A stretch of 11,316 nucleotides of DNA. Origin: Campylobacterales bacterium (lineage in GTDB: Bacteria > Campylobacterota > Campylobacteria > Campylobacterales > QNZT01). The position numbers were made by a program, and so were the translations under genes. The stretch covers positions 1-11,316 of the forward strand of contig WGAE01000226.1 of NCBI GenBank assembly GCA_015489185.1. Reading direction: 5' to 3'. Positions within the stretch are counted from its first letter, which is position 1, and each line of letters begins with the position of its first letter. Shown here piece after piece: positions 1 to 6,441 of the stretch. The notes beneath the pieces were generated by a model that saw only the letters and a program-made list of their open reading frames with translations, had not been told where the DNA came from and searched no databases.

Positions 1-14
1 AAACGCATCGTCAT
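1..14 (-). CDS. Possible 5' end of the gene downstream of ftsX (partial)
   Basis: Seven bases after the ftsX stop codon, the minus strand has ATG ACG ATG CGT running off the left edge, so a following gene in the same operon may begin here at base 14 or base 8. Only four codons are visible and the upstream AGAGAT is a weak ribosome binding site. In related Campylobacterota the gene after ftsX usually encodes a periplasmic M23-type (EnvC-like) peptidase, the natural effector of FtsEX. That identity is inference from gene order and cannot be read from these bases. Confidence 0.25.
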
Positions 15-21
15 GAAGCGA

Positions 22-831
22 TTATCTCTGTCTGTTTTTGAGGATGATAATCGTAACGGAGATGATCGAAATGACCAATGCGATCAGGAGCAGACGCGCG
101 ACATCCGAAAAGAAACTGAAGTTGCGCAGGTCGATTCCCAGATCCCGATAGATAGCGGCAAAGTTCGCCGATTGGGGAATGATCAGGAAGGTAAATCCAA
201 CCAGTAACGAAGCGATCAACGCGTCGACGACGACCGATTTGTAGAGCGATGCACTCTTCATCCAGTAGGGGGCACCGAAAAGCCCCATGATGTACATTCG
301 CTGACTGTGCTGCAGTGTCCAGATCTCCATCTGTTTGATGATCAGCAAAATCGAGATGATCGAAATAAATACGGTAAAGACCATCGAAGCGGTTTTTGCC
401 AGATAGAGAAACTGTTGCAGTTTGTTGAAGGTTTTTTTATACGTTTCGACTTTCTGGACCCCCGGCAGTTTTTTCAGTTTGTTCGTCAGGTTTTGCAGGC
501 TTTGCGGTGTCGGAAAGGTTTTGAGTTTGACCGAATAGAAGCGGGGCAGGCTCGCTTTGAGATAGACCAGATCCGCTTTGCTGATATCTTTTTGCATTCG
601 TTTGATATAGCGCTCTTTGGAGATCTCGGATATCGTTTTGATTTCGGGCAGTACTTTGGCGATCTCTTTTTGCGGCAGGGTTTTTTGCGAAACGACGATG
701 ATCGTATAATCTCCCGCAAGCTTCGATTCGTAATCGGAAACGGCGCGGTTGAGCATCGTTGAGAACTGGATACTGAAAAGCAGGATGAACAGTGGGACGA
801 TGAACGAAAGATGATTTTTAAGAGACTGCAT
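22..831 (-). CDS. ftsX: FtsX, cell-division permease-like protein
   Basis: Inner-membrane partner of FtsE. In characterised bacteria FtsEX couples ATP hydrolysis at the division site to activation of periplasmic peptidoglycan hydrolases. The 269-residue protein shows the FtsX layout: one N-terminal membrane segment (about 8-26), a periplasmic domain (about 30-140), then three membrane segments (about 145-167, 200-219, 244-265). A cytoplasmic loop contains MGLFGA (181-186), close to the usual FtsX loop motif. I prefer the ATG at 831 because AAGGA lies seven bases upstream. The in-frame ATG at 846 would add MKDIS but has no visible ribosome binding site. With the start at 831 the gene overlaps the end of ftsE by 14 bases, so translation is probably coupled. 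Identity is firm from topology and pairing with ftsE; the exact start is likely. Confidence 0.92.
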   Translation of the reverse strand: MQSLKNHLSFIVPLFILLFSIQFSTMLNRAVSDYESKLAGDYTIIVVSQKTLPQKEIAKVLPEIKTISEISKERYIKRMQKDISKADLVYLKASLPRFYSVKLKTFPTPQSLQNLTNKLKKLPGVQKVETYKKTFNKLQQFLYLAKTASMVFTVFISIISILLIIKQMEIWTLQHSQRMYIMGLFGAPYWMKSASLYKSVVVDALIASLLVGFTFLIIPQSANFAAIYRDLGIDLRNFSFFSDVARLLLIALVISIISVTIIILKNRQR

Positions 832-1489
832 AGATATGTCCTTCATCCAGAAAGTATTGTTTATAGTCTATGCCCAGTGTCTGCGGAATGCGGTGTGTCG
901 CAACGACGATCGTACTGCCGATATGCTGACGTACGCTTTTGAGCAGATTCCAGATCACTTCGGACGAATAGTCGTCGAGGTTTCCCGTCGGCTCGTCGGC
1001 GATAATCAAAACGGGGTTGTGCGCCAGCGCCCGTGCCATCGCGACGCGCTGTTGCTCGCCGCCGCTCAGTTCCAGCGGATACTTTTCGGTTTTGTGGGAG
1101 AGCTTGACATGTTTGAGCAGTTTGTGCGCCTGCATCCGGCAGACCTGTTTGGAGTATCCGGCGATCATCAGCGGGAGCATCACATTCTTTTCGACGGTCC
1201 ATTCGTTGATCAGTTTGTAATCCTGAAAAATCACACCGATATGTTTACGCAGCAGATTCAGTTTTTTGTTGTTGATCGATTCCAGATCGAAGCCGCAGAC
1301 ATTCAGATGCCCGCTTGTAACGGCGAGTTCACCGTAGAGTGATTTCAAAAAGGTCGATTTACCGCTACCGCTTTTACCCGTCAGGAAAACAAAATCTTTC
1401 GCCTCGATCGAAATATCGGTGTTATTGATGATCGGTTCGTTCTTCTTGTACGCCAGAACCAGATTACGTGCCTGAATGATTTTAGACAT
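818..1489 (-). CDS. ftsE: FtsE, cell-division ABC ATPase
   Basis: Cytoplasmic ATPase that pairs with FtsX; family members drive septal hydrolase activation rather than ordinary transport. The 223-residue length is normal for FtsE. All ABC ATPase motifs are intact: Walker A GKSGSGKST at 38-46, Q-loop Q89 in IFQD, signature LSGGEQ at 141-146, Walker B LIIADEP at 161-167 with catalytic E166, D-loop GNLD, and the H-loop histidine H199. The ATG at 1489 overlaps the trmB stop codon (8 shared bases) and has AAGAG seven bases upstream. Its 3' end overlaps ftsX. The next gene being ftsX separates it from LolD- or MacB-type ATPases, which it otherwise resembles. No defect is visible. Confidence 0.95.
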   Translation of the reverse strand: MSKIIQARNLVLAYKKNEPIINNTDISIEAKDFVFLTGKSGSGKSTFLKSLYGELAVTSGHLNVCGFDLESINNKKLNLLRKHIGVIFQDYKLINEWTVEKNVMLPLMIAGYSKQVCRMQAHKLLKHVKLSHKTEKYPLELSGGEQQRVAMARALAHNPVLIIADEPTGNLDDYSSEVIWNLLKSVRQHIGSTIVVATHRIPQTLGIDYKQYFLDEGHIYAVS

Positions 1490-2666
1490 GAAAATACTCT
1501 TTTATGATGTTGTGCGATGCAATATTTTGATTGATCGAAATGGTTTGCTTTGGAAAATATTGTACCCTGTTTTCATTGAAAAGTAAAAATTTGTGTTCGG
1601 GTTTTTCATAAGCGCCCATCGAAAGTCTGATCAATCCGCTCTTTTCGTCGATTTCATAAAGTGTTTCGAAATGGACGAAGTGATCCTTGCCTTTGATCGT
1701 GACGTTTTCAAACCGTTTTTTCGCCTCTGAAAAAGGGATGGGACGATCGAAGACGAGGGGGATGCGCTTTGGTTTTGGGTCCGACTCCGTTTCGTTCATG
1801 AAGATCAGATCATAGATGTTTTTCTCCATCCGTTTCCAGCGATCTTCATATTTGCTGCTGACGGGAAGCGCGTGATTTTTTCGGATCTGCAGGTCGTAGC
1901 GGTTGAGTGCATTGAAGGTTTCGAAACTGTAGTGAAAGTAGTTTTCGCTGTCGGTGCGCAGTTCAAGGGTCCCTTTGGGGGCAAGAACACGGATCGCCTC
2001 TTCGATGAAAGGGATCGATATGACGCGTCTGTGGGGTTTTTTATCCCACGGTACCGGAAAGTGGACGAAGATACGCTCGACTTTGTTCGATTCGAGCAGT
2101 TGCAAAAAGATACGCGCGTCGAAGTCGGCGATCAGGACATTATCGAGATTTTGCAGTTTGCACTGTTTGATCACCTGTTCGATCGAAGGGCGGTGTATTT
2201 CGATGCCGATAATCCGTTTGTCGGGGTGCTGTTTCGCCTGGTAGAGCAGATGTCTGCCGCTGCCGAATCCCACCTCCACCAGCAACGGTTTGTCGTATGA
2301 AAGCCCGGTGTCGAACCATTCGATCGATTTGAGAATCGAAAAATCCGCTTCATGAACGATTCCCTCTTTTTTGGGTTCGACATTGGAAAAGGTCAGTTCC
2401 AGCCGGTGCAGTTTCGCAAACGCTCTAAGCGCCCCCTGAAGAATCGTCACGGGGGAGACGCGGGTAATCTTTTCCGCTTTGATCAAATAATCTTTGCCGT
2501 TTTTTTTCTCTCGGGGAATCACCTGTAACAAAAAACGTTTATCACGGTAGCGGGTGAGGATCAGTTCATCACCGCGCGCTGATTTTGCACGCGCTTCAAA
2601 TGTGTACCCGTCGCAGCTTGCGGGAAGGGCGACGGGTGTGTAGTTTCGGGTTTGGATATTCGGCAT
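1482..2666 (-). CDS. trmB: tRNA (guanine-N7-)-methyltransferase, long Campylobacterota form
   Basis: Predicted to use S-adenosylmethionine to make m7G at position 46 of tRNA variable loops, in the cytoplasm. The catalytic core sits in the middle of the 394-residue protein: SAM-binding VEVGFGSGRH (130-139), acidic GIEIHRPS (154-161), IADFDARIF (179-187), the TrmB motif FPVPWDKKPHRR (203-214), LRTDSENY (236-243) and SKYEDRW (271-277). Typical bacterial TrmB is about 210-240 residues. Here roughly 120 N-terminal and 100 C-terminal residues are added, as in Helicobacter and Campylobacter orthologues; their role is not evident from sequence. The gene starts 12 bases after the flpA stop and overlaps ftsE by 8 bases. 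The ribosome binding site at the ATG is poor (CCGAAG), so expression may rely on coupling within the operon. Confidence 0.9.
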   Translation of the reverse strand: MPNIQTRNYTPVALPASCDGYTFEARAKSARGDELILTRYRDKRFLLQVIPREKKNGKDYLIKAEKITRVSPVTILQGALRAFAKLHRLELTFSNVEPKKEGIVHEADFSILKSIEWFDTGLSYDKPLLVEVGFGSGRHLLYQAKQHPDKRIIGIEIHRPSIEQVIKQCKLQNLDNVLIADFDARIFLQLLESNKVERIFVHFPVPWDKKPHRRVISIPFIEEAIRVLAPKGTLELRTDSENYFHYSFETFNALNRYDLQIRKNHALPVSSKYEDRWKRMEKNIYDLIFMNETESDPKPKRIPLVFDRPIPFSEAKKRFENVTIKGKDHFVHFETLYEIDEKSGLIRLSMGAYEKPEHKFLLFNENRVQYFPKQTISINQNIASHNIIKEYFHV

Positions 2667-2678
2667 CTTCGGTGCAAA

Positions 2679-3974
2679 TCAGCGTAATTCTTTCACTTCG
2701 ACACTTACCGCACGTGACGGCTCCGTCGGAATTCCCTGATCGTTGACACCGTAGACGTAGTAGGTATATTTGGTGTTGGGTTTGATCTTCTTGTCGATGA
2801 AACGTACCGGCACCGAGTCGCTTTTGAAATCGACGATTTTGAGTTTGCGCAGTCGCCAGCCGTCCCAGTATTTTTTGACGATCGTATAGCTGGCAAGATG
2901 CTCTCCGGGTCCCATTTTCGGCGGCAGCCAGGTCAAAATGACGGCGTTTTGGCGTACGACGGCACTGGTAATGACCGGACCGGCGCCGTTGCCCATCGTT
3001 TTACCTCTGGCGACAATCACTCCACGCGGAGACTCAAGTCCGTCAGCATCTACCGCGGTGACCTGATAGTAACGCACCGCACCGTCTTTGTTGATCTTGT
3101 CGACGTAACTTCTGTCTTTGGTCGAGGCGAGTTTGGTATAGAGTCCGTCTTTGAATGCGCTCGAGTAGACATTGTACTGTACGATCTGACGACTTTCTTT
3201 ATTTGGATCGATCCATGTGATCTGGATTTGTTTAGGAAGGTTGTCTGACGCGTTGATGCGTGTGATCGGCAACGGGAGCGATTTTGCATGCCCTGTTTTG
3301 ATGATACTCGGCGGTGAAACGATACCGTCGTAGGTTTTGGCGCGAATGCGGTATTCGTACTCTCTGCCGGGGATGACATCTTTGTCGATATATTCGACGG
3401 TCAGTCTGTTGCGCAAAACGGCGATTTTACGCCAGGTTTTTTTACCGACTTCACGTCGTTCGACGATATACGCCTTGACGATTGGATTGGGGTGGGCGCG
3501 CCAGAGCAGTTTGACACGGTTGGGCATATCGGAGATCACTTCCACAAGAATCGGCGGTCGTACCTGTCCTTTGGTCGAAACCGGTTTGGTCGTGTTGGTC
3601 AGTGAAACGCGACCGTCGTAGGTAAAGAGGGAGACTTTATAGACATATGTGCTGTTTGGACGAATATGGGTGTCGGTATAGTGGGCGCTGTAACGGTCCG
3701 GGATGATTTTGATCAGTTTATACTCTCCGCCGTTTTCACTGCGGAAAATGCGGTATCCCGCGATATTGCGCTGAATGACCGGTCTCCACTCGAGTGCGAT
3801 TTCGGTCATCGAGTTGATTGTTTTGAGATCTTTGACGATCGGAAGCGAACGATCGAGCCTGAGTTGTCCGAGTCCTGCGATCGGGTTGGGAATATTTTTA
3901 CCGCCGCATCCGCTAAAGAGCAGCAGGATGAAAATCAAACCTGGAAACAAGGTAATCGGGATCAATCTTTTCAT
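2679..3974 (-). CDS. flpA: FlpA-like lipoprotein with four fibronectin type III modules
   Basis: Predicted exported lipoprotein of 431 residues. The N-terminus has a basic start, a hydrophobic core and a lipobox-like FSGC ending at C23, the likely lipidated cysteine; F at -3 is slightly unusual. The mature part is four FN3-like beta-sandwich repeats, approximately 45-134, 138-228, 234-324 and 332-428. Each has the typical early tryptophan in IALEW, VKLLW, IQITW or VILTW and a late Y.Y.V or equivalent strand. In Campylobacter jejuni the gene in this position, FlpA, is a fibronectin-binding adhesin described with three FN3 domains. A host-adhesion role should not be assumed here; linkage to ftsEX and rodA suggests an envelope function (inference). 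The ATG at 3974 has AAGGA five bases upstream and lies within the 3' end of the preceding gene, overlapping it by 62 bases. Confidence 0.85.
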   Translation of the reverse strand: MKRLIPITLFPGLIFILLLFSGCGGKNIPNPIAGLGQLRLDRSLPIVKDLKTINSMTEIALEWRPVIQRNIAGYRIFRSENGGEYKLIKIIPDRYSAHYTDTHIRPNSTYVYKVSLFTYDGRVSLTNTTKPVSTKGQVRPPILVEVISDMPNRVKLLWRAHPNPIVKAYIVERREVGKKTWRKIAVLRNRLTVEYIDKDVIPGREYEYRIRAKTYDGIVSPPSIIKTGHAKSLPLPITRINASDNLPKQIQITWIDPNKESRQIVQYNVYSSAFKDGLYTKLASTKDRSYVDKINKDGAVRYYQVTAVDADGLESPRGVIVARGKTMGNGAGPVITSAVVRQNAVILTWLPPKMGPGEHLASYTIVKKYWDGWRLRKLKIVDFKSDSVPVRFIDKKIKPNTKYTYYVYGVNDQGIPTEPSRAVSVEVKELR

Positions 3975-4878
3975 CTATATCCTTCATGTCAAATTGATTT
4001 CTCAGCATATCCTGAAAATCGTCCCGGAGCGGGGCTTTTTGCACGATCTTTTCACCGGTGACAGGGTGGGTGAAATAGATCAGGTATGCGTGTAACATAA
4101 CTCTGCCGATCATATCCCTTTTCTTCTTAAATCCGTATGTAAAATCATTTATAATATGTCTGGATAAGGATTCCAGATGCACACGGATCTGATGGGTACG
4201 TCCGGTAAAAAGTTTTGCCGCGATCAGCTCCTCTTTGCCGCTTTTGGAGGTCGCAAGCTTGACAAAGGCGCTTCTGGCGTAACGACCGTTTGGGACGACC
4301 CCCATTTTCGTACGGCGTACGGGATTTCTGCCGATCGGTTTTTCGACAATGCAATCCTCTTTGAGCGGCAAGTCGATGATCGCCAGATAGTAGCGTCCCA
4401 TCGTTCGTGTTTCGAGCTGTTTTGCCAGATTTCGATGGGCTTCGTTGGTTTTGGCGACGACGAGCGCGCCGCTGGTCTCTTTGTCAAGCCTGTGAACAAT
4501 GCCGTGACGTTCCTCGCCGCTGAGTGTCGAGAGTGAGATACCTTTGGCTCTCAGCCAGTCGACGAGGGTGGGCTCTTTGACACTGGGAGCAGGATGGACG
4601 GTCAGATGCGGCGGTTTGTCGATGACAAGCAGATGGTCATCTTCGTAGAGGATGTCGATCTCAAGATCGGTCGGCGCAACGGGACGGCTCTCTTTGACGG
4701 GAATCTCCCAGCGTACGGTTTCGCCGCCTTTGAGTTTCAGACCGCATTTGTGTACCTTTTTGCCGTCGACGAAAACTCCCTCTTTTTTGATTAACTGTTC
4801 GATCTGGTTGCGCGGCTCATGAAGTATTTCCTGTAACAGTTTGTCCAAACGTTGCGCTTTTTGTGCTATAATCTCCAA
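3913..4878 (-). CDS. rluD: RluA/RluD-family pseudouridine synthase
   Basis: Predicted to isomerise uridine to pseudouridine in ribosomal RNA. The 321-residue protein has an N-terminal S4-like RNA-binding domain (about 8-60, RLDKLL...VFVDGKKV) and the RluA-family catalytic domain. The active-site motif HRLDKETSG spans 129-137 with catalytic D132, and the family motif TGRTHQIRVH spans 226-235. Sequence alone does not settle RluD (23S helix 69) against RluC or another specificity; the symbol follows family resemblance. The best start is TTG at 4878, with GGAG seven bases upstream; no ATG or GTG lies near the S4 domain. The tail after KAPLRDDF (281-288) extends about 33 residues and overlaps flpA. 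It is the first gene of the minus-strand operon and faces rodA across 32 bases. Confidence 0.85.
   Translation of the reverse strand: MEIIAQKAQRLDKLLQEILHEPRNQIEQLIKKEGVFVDGKKVHKCGLKLKGGETVRWEIPVKESRPVAPTDLEIDILYEDDHLLVIDKPPHLTVHPAPSVKEPTLVDWLRAKGISLSTLSGEERHGIVHRLDKETSGALVVAKTNEAHRNLAKQLETRTMGRYYLAIIDLPLKEDCIVEKPIGRNPVRRTKMGVVPNGRYARSAFVKLATSKSGKEELIAAKLFTGRTHQIRVHLESLSRHIINDFTYGFKKKRDMIGRVMLHAYLIYFTHPVTGEKIVQKAPLRDDFQDMLRNQFDMKDIDEKIDPDYLVSRFDFHPAAL
4864..4872 (+). promoter_or_regulatory. Candidate rodA promoter, extended -10
   Basis: TGCTATAAT is a perfect extended -10 element, about 38 bases before the rodA TTG. Transcription would start near 4879 and give a leader of about 32 bases. There is no convincing -35 box, which fits the known weak -35 requirement of Campylobacterota housekeeping promoters. 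The element lies inside the first codons of the divergent pseudouridine synthase gene. Confidence 0.6.
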
Positions 4879-4910
4879 AAATAAACTCCGGCAGTAAAGA
4901 AGGTTGGCTT

Positions 4911-6023
4911 TTGATACGGATCGACAGACGTATTTTTCTCCATTTCGACTATATTCTGATTCTGTTGATCATCCCGATTATAGCGACATCTTACTTTCTG
5001 GTCGATGAGCTGCATCCCTCGCTTGCACACAAACAGTTGCTCTATTACGGGGCGGGATTGCTGGCGTTTTTTTTCTTCTTTTTGATCCCGATTCGGCGTC
5101 TGTTGTGGCTGGTACCGTTTTTTTACTGGTTCAATGTGCTATTGCTGGCGCTGGTTCCTTTTATCGGCGTCAAGAAGCTCGGCGCACGGCGCTGGCTGGA
5201 GTTGCCGTTTGTGCATCTGACGATTCAGCCTTCGGAGTTGATGAAGATTGCCTTTGTGATGATGCTGGCTTATCTGATCTATCAAAATCCGCCCGACGAG
5301 AAACAGGGATACGGATTGAAGGCGTTTGTAAAATTTAGTCTCTATATTTTGATTCCCTTTATCTTGATTGCCAAAGAACCCGATCTGGGAAGTGCGCTGG
5401 TGCTCCTTTTTGTCGGATACGGCGTACTCTTCATCATCGGGGTGCATTACCGTATCTGGCTGGTAATCGGGGCGATATTGCTGGTAAGTGCGCCGCTGAT
5501 CTATACCTCGCTTCATGATTATCAGAAAAAGCGGATCAAAGATTTTCTCTCCGAAAAACCGAGTTACCACGTACGTCAGTCGATTATCGCGATCGGCTCG
5601 GGAGGTTTGACAGGGCAGAGTAAAGAGGATGCCACCCAGACACACCTGAAGTTTCTGCCGATCGCGGTGAGTGATTTTATCTTCTCCTTTTTCGTGGAGC
5701 GTTTCGGTTTCTGGGGCGGGGTGGTGTTGATCGCGCTTTATGCGTTGATCATTCTTTATCTGATCATGATGGTGCTTTACATGAAGAGCAACTATCTCAT
5801 ACAGGTTGTCGCGGCGTCGCTGGCGCTGCTGCTTTTTCTCTACAGCGGTATCAATATCGCAATGACGCTCGGATATGCGCCGGTGGTAGGGTTGCCGCTG
5901 CCGCTTTTTAGTCACGGCGGAACCAGTTTTATCACGTTCATGGTGCTTTTGGGCATACTGGAGAATTTGCTCAGTTTTCGTCATGATACGCTTTACGATT
6001 CGGTGCGTTTCGGAGAGGAATAA
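4911..6023 (+). CDS. rodA: RodA (MrdB), SEDS-family peptidoglycan glycosyltransferase
   Basis: Polytopic inner-membrane enzyme of the SEDS family. RodA polymerises lipid II into glycan strands for cell elongation together with a class B penicillin-binding protein. The 370-residue length is normal. Family landmarks are GARRWLELP (91-99), TIQPSELMKIAFV (104-116), AKEPDLGSAL (154-163), the segment LTGQ...THLKFLPIAVSDFIFSF (233-260) with D255 matching the catalytic aspartate, ERFGF (263-267), and VGLPLPLFSHGGTSF (326-340). About ten hydrophobic segments are visible. The start is TTG with AAGAAGG seven bases upstream. RodA is preferred over FtsW because of the compact length, the GLPLPLFSHGG ending and the gene order shared with C. 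jejuni mrdB, but the two families are close. Confidence 0.9.
   Translation: MIRIDRRIFLHFDYILILLIIPIIATSYFLVDELHPSLAHKQLLYYGAGLLAFFFFFLIPIRRLLWLVPFFYWFNVLLLALVPFIGVKKLGARRWLELPFVHLTIQPSELMKIAFVMMLAYLIYQNPPDEKQGYGLKAFVKFSLYILIPFILIAKEPDLGSALVLLFVGYGVLFIIGVHYRIWLVIGAILLVSAPLIYTSLHDYQKKRIKDFLSEKPSYHVRQSIIAIGSGGLTGQSKEDATQTHLKFLPIAVSDFIFSFFVERFGFWGGVVLIALYALIILYLIMMVLYMKSNYLIQVVAASLALLLFLYSGINIAMTLGYAPVVGLPLPLFSHGGTSFITFMVLLGILENLLSFRHDTLYDSVRFGEE
4978..4983 (-). promoter_or_regulatory. Candidate -10 box for the rluD-flpA-trmB-ftsEX operon
   Basis: On the minus strand CGCTATAATC contains a perfect TATAAT, about 96 bases upstream of the rluD TTG and inside the rodA coding region. With only 32 bases between the divergent genes, an operon promoter has to lie within rodA or very close to it. 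A second possibility is TATAGT at 4948-4953. Neither has a clear -35 box, so the choice is tentative. Confidence 0.35.
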
Positions 6024-6025
6024 AA

Positions 6026-6050
6026 AGCCTTTTTTAAGCGAAAAAGGGCT
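6026..6050 (+). terminator. Hairpin after rodA, possible weak terminator
   Basis: AGCCTTTTTT (6026-6035) pairs with AAAAAGGGCT (6041-6050) as a 10-bp stem with one G-U pair and the five-base loop AAGCG. No T-run follows on the plus strand, so it is a poor intrinsic terminator for rodA and might instead protect or process the mRNA end. On the minus strand the stem is followed by TTTTTA, but no minus-strand gene needs termination here. Confidence 0.4.
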
Positions 6051-6055
6051 AAAAT
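6050..6055 (+). promoter_or_regulatory. Candidate -10 box for the tRNA gene
   Basis: TAAAAT within GGGCTAAAATC fits the loose TANAAT pattern of Campylobacterota -10 elements. It lies 14 bases before the mature tRNA 5' end, implying a primary transcript with a leader of roughly 8 bases. It abuts the right arm of the rodA hairpin. Readthrough from rodA is an alternative source of the tRNA. Confidence 0.35.
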
Positions 6056-6069
6056 CACCACCCCTTTAC

Positions 6070-6146
6070 GGGTCTATAGCTCAGTTGGTTAGAGCGCTCG
6101 GCTCATAACCGAGTGGTCCCAGGTTCGAGTCCTGGTGGACCCACCA
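6070..6146 (+). tRNA. tRNA with anticodon CAU (elongator Met or Ile2)
   Basis: A complete 77-nt cloverleaf with an encoded CCA end. The acceptor stem is GGGTCTA/TGGACCC (one G-U pair), the D stem GCTC/GAGC with loop AGTTGGTTA, the anticodon stem CTCGG/CCGAG with loop CTCATAA, the variable loop TGGTC, and the T stem CCAGG/CCTGG with loop TTCGAGT. The discriminator base is A. The anticodon stem lacks the three stacked G-C pairs of initiator tRNA. CAU can mean elongator methionine, or isoleucine if TilS converts C34 to lysidine. The D arm and CGGCTCATAACCG resemble Bacillus-type Ile2 tRNA, so I leave the amino acid open. Confidence 0.95.
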
Positions 6147-6171
6147 CTTCCGTTTTCCCCAATTCACAGTT

Positions 6172-6359
6172 CTCGGAAAAAGTGTTGATTTCATTCAAGC
6201 AAGTTACCATTTGTCGCTTCGTGAGCACATCAAAACCGAACTAACAAGTGCAAACGCAAGCGCCCCTTTGGGATTGGGTGCACTTTTTTTGCCTTCGGCA
6301 ATCGTTCGGTTTGGATGTTCAAATGATAAAGCTTTCGTGCAATCAACACTTTTTCCGAG
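6172..6359. repeat. 188-bp imperfect palindrome with perfect 19-bp terminal inverted repeats
   Basis: CTCGGAAAAAGTGTTGATT at 6172-6190 is repeated exactly, inverted, at 6341-6359. Pairing resumes inward: 6197-6200 with 6331-6334 (AAGC), 6204-6213 with 6320-6329 (nine of ten), and 6227-6241 with 6304-6318 (14 of 15, around AAACCGAAC). The left arm has a 13-base unpaired insert at 6214-6226 opposite one base on the right. The apex holds a hairpin at 6246-6285 and a small hairpin TTGCC-TTC-GGCAA at 6289-6301. No target-site duplication is evident. It could be a MITE-like remnant, a long structured RNA, or a processing and termination element after the tRNA. It fills most of the 295-bp gene-free stretch 6147-6441. 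Confidence 0.75.
6246..6290 (+). terminator. Terminator-like hairpin with T7 tract inside the palindrome
   Basis: AAGTGCA (6246-6252) pairs with TGCACTT (6279-6285), and the stem runs into seven Ts (6284-6290) on the plus strand. The 26-base loop can pair further through CCC/GGG. It lies 100 bases after the tRNA 3' end, with the next plus-strand gene beginning at 6442, so a role in ending the tRNA transcript is plausible. The long loop lowers confidence. Confidence 0.45.
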
Positions 6360-6396
6360 GTGGAAATAGCATTTTTACAAAAAAACATTTCATTTT

Positions 6397-6425
6397 GAAA
6401 TATTTCTGTCGATTTTCGTAAAAAT
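6397..6425 (+). promoter_or_regulatory. Possible promoter/operator region of the radical SAM operon
   Basis: The AT-rich stretch before the radical SAM gene contains a perfect 10-bp palindrome GAAATATTTC (6397-6406). After T-rich phasing comes GTAAAAAT (6418-6425), a loose -10 match. If used, transcription would start only about 10 bases before the ATG at 6442, which would explain why no Shine-Dalgarno sequence is visible there. This is inference from sequence pattern only. Confidence 0.3.
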
Positions 6426-6441
6426 CCGGTATCGTTTCGGT

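Noticed and set aside
4150..4155. TATAAT on the plus strand inside rluD, which could be an antisense promoter.
   Set aside because: It lies in an AT-rich stretch of coding sequence and no plus-strand gene follows. It has no TG extension and no -35 box.
5139..5984. Long minus-strand open frame (281 codons) opposite rodA.
   Set aside because: It is the reverse of a membrane-protein gene with clear SEDS motifs. Its product is low-complexity and rich in H, Q, R and D, as expected for a shadow frame.
6070..6359. Integrated element using the tRNA as attachment site.
   Set aside because: No second copy of the tRNA 3' end and no integrase gene are present in the window; the palindrome alone does not support it.
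6142..6369. Plus-strand frame open from the tRNA 3' end to a TAG at 6367, covering the palindrome.
   Set aside because: It has no ATG, no ribosome binding site and no recognisable family. An opening of this length is not rare, and the strong inverted-repeat structure explains the conserved look better.
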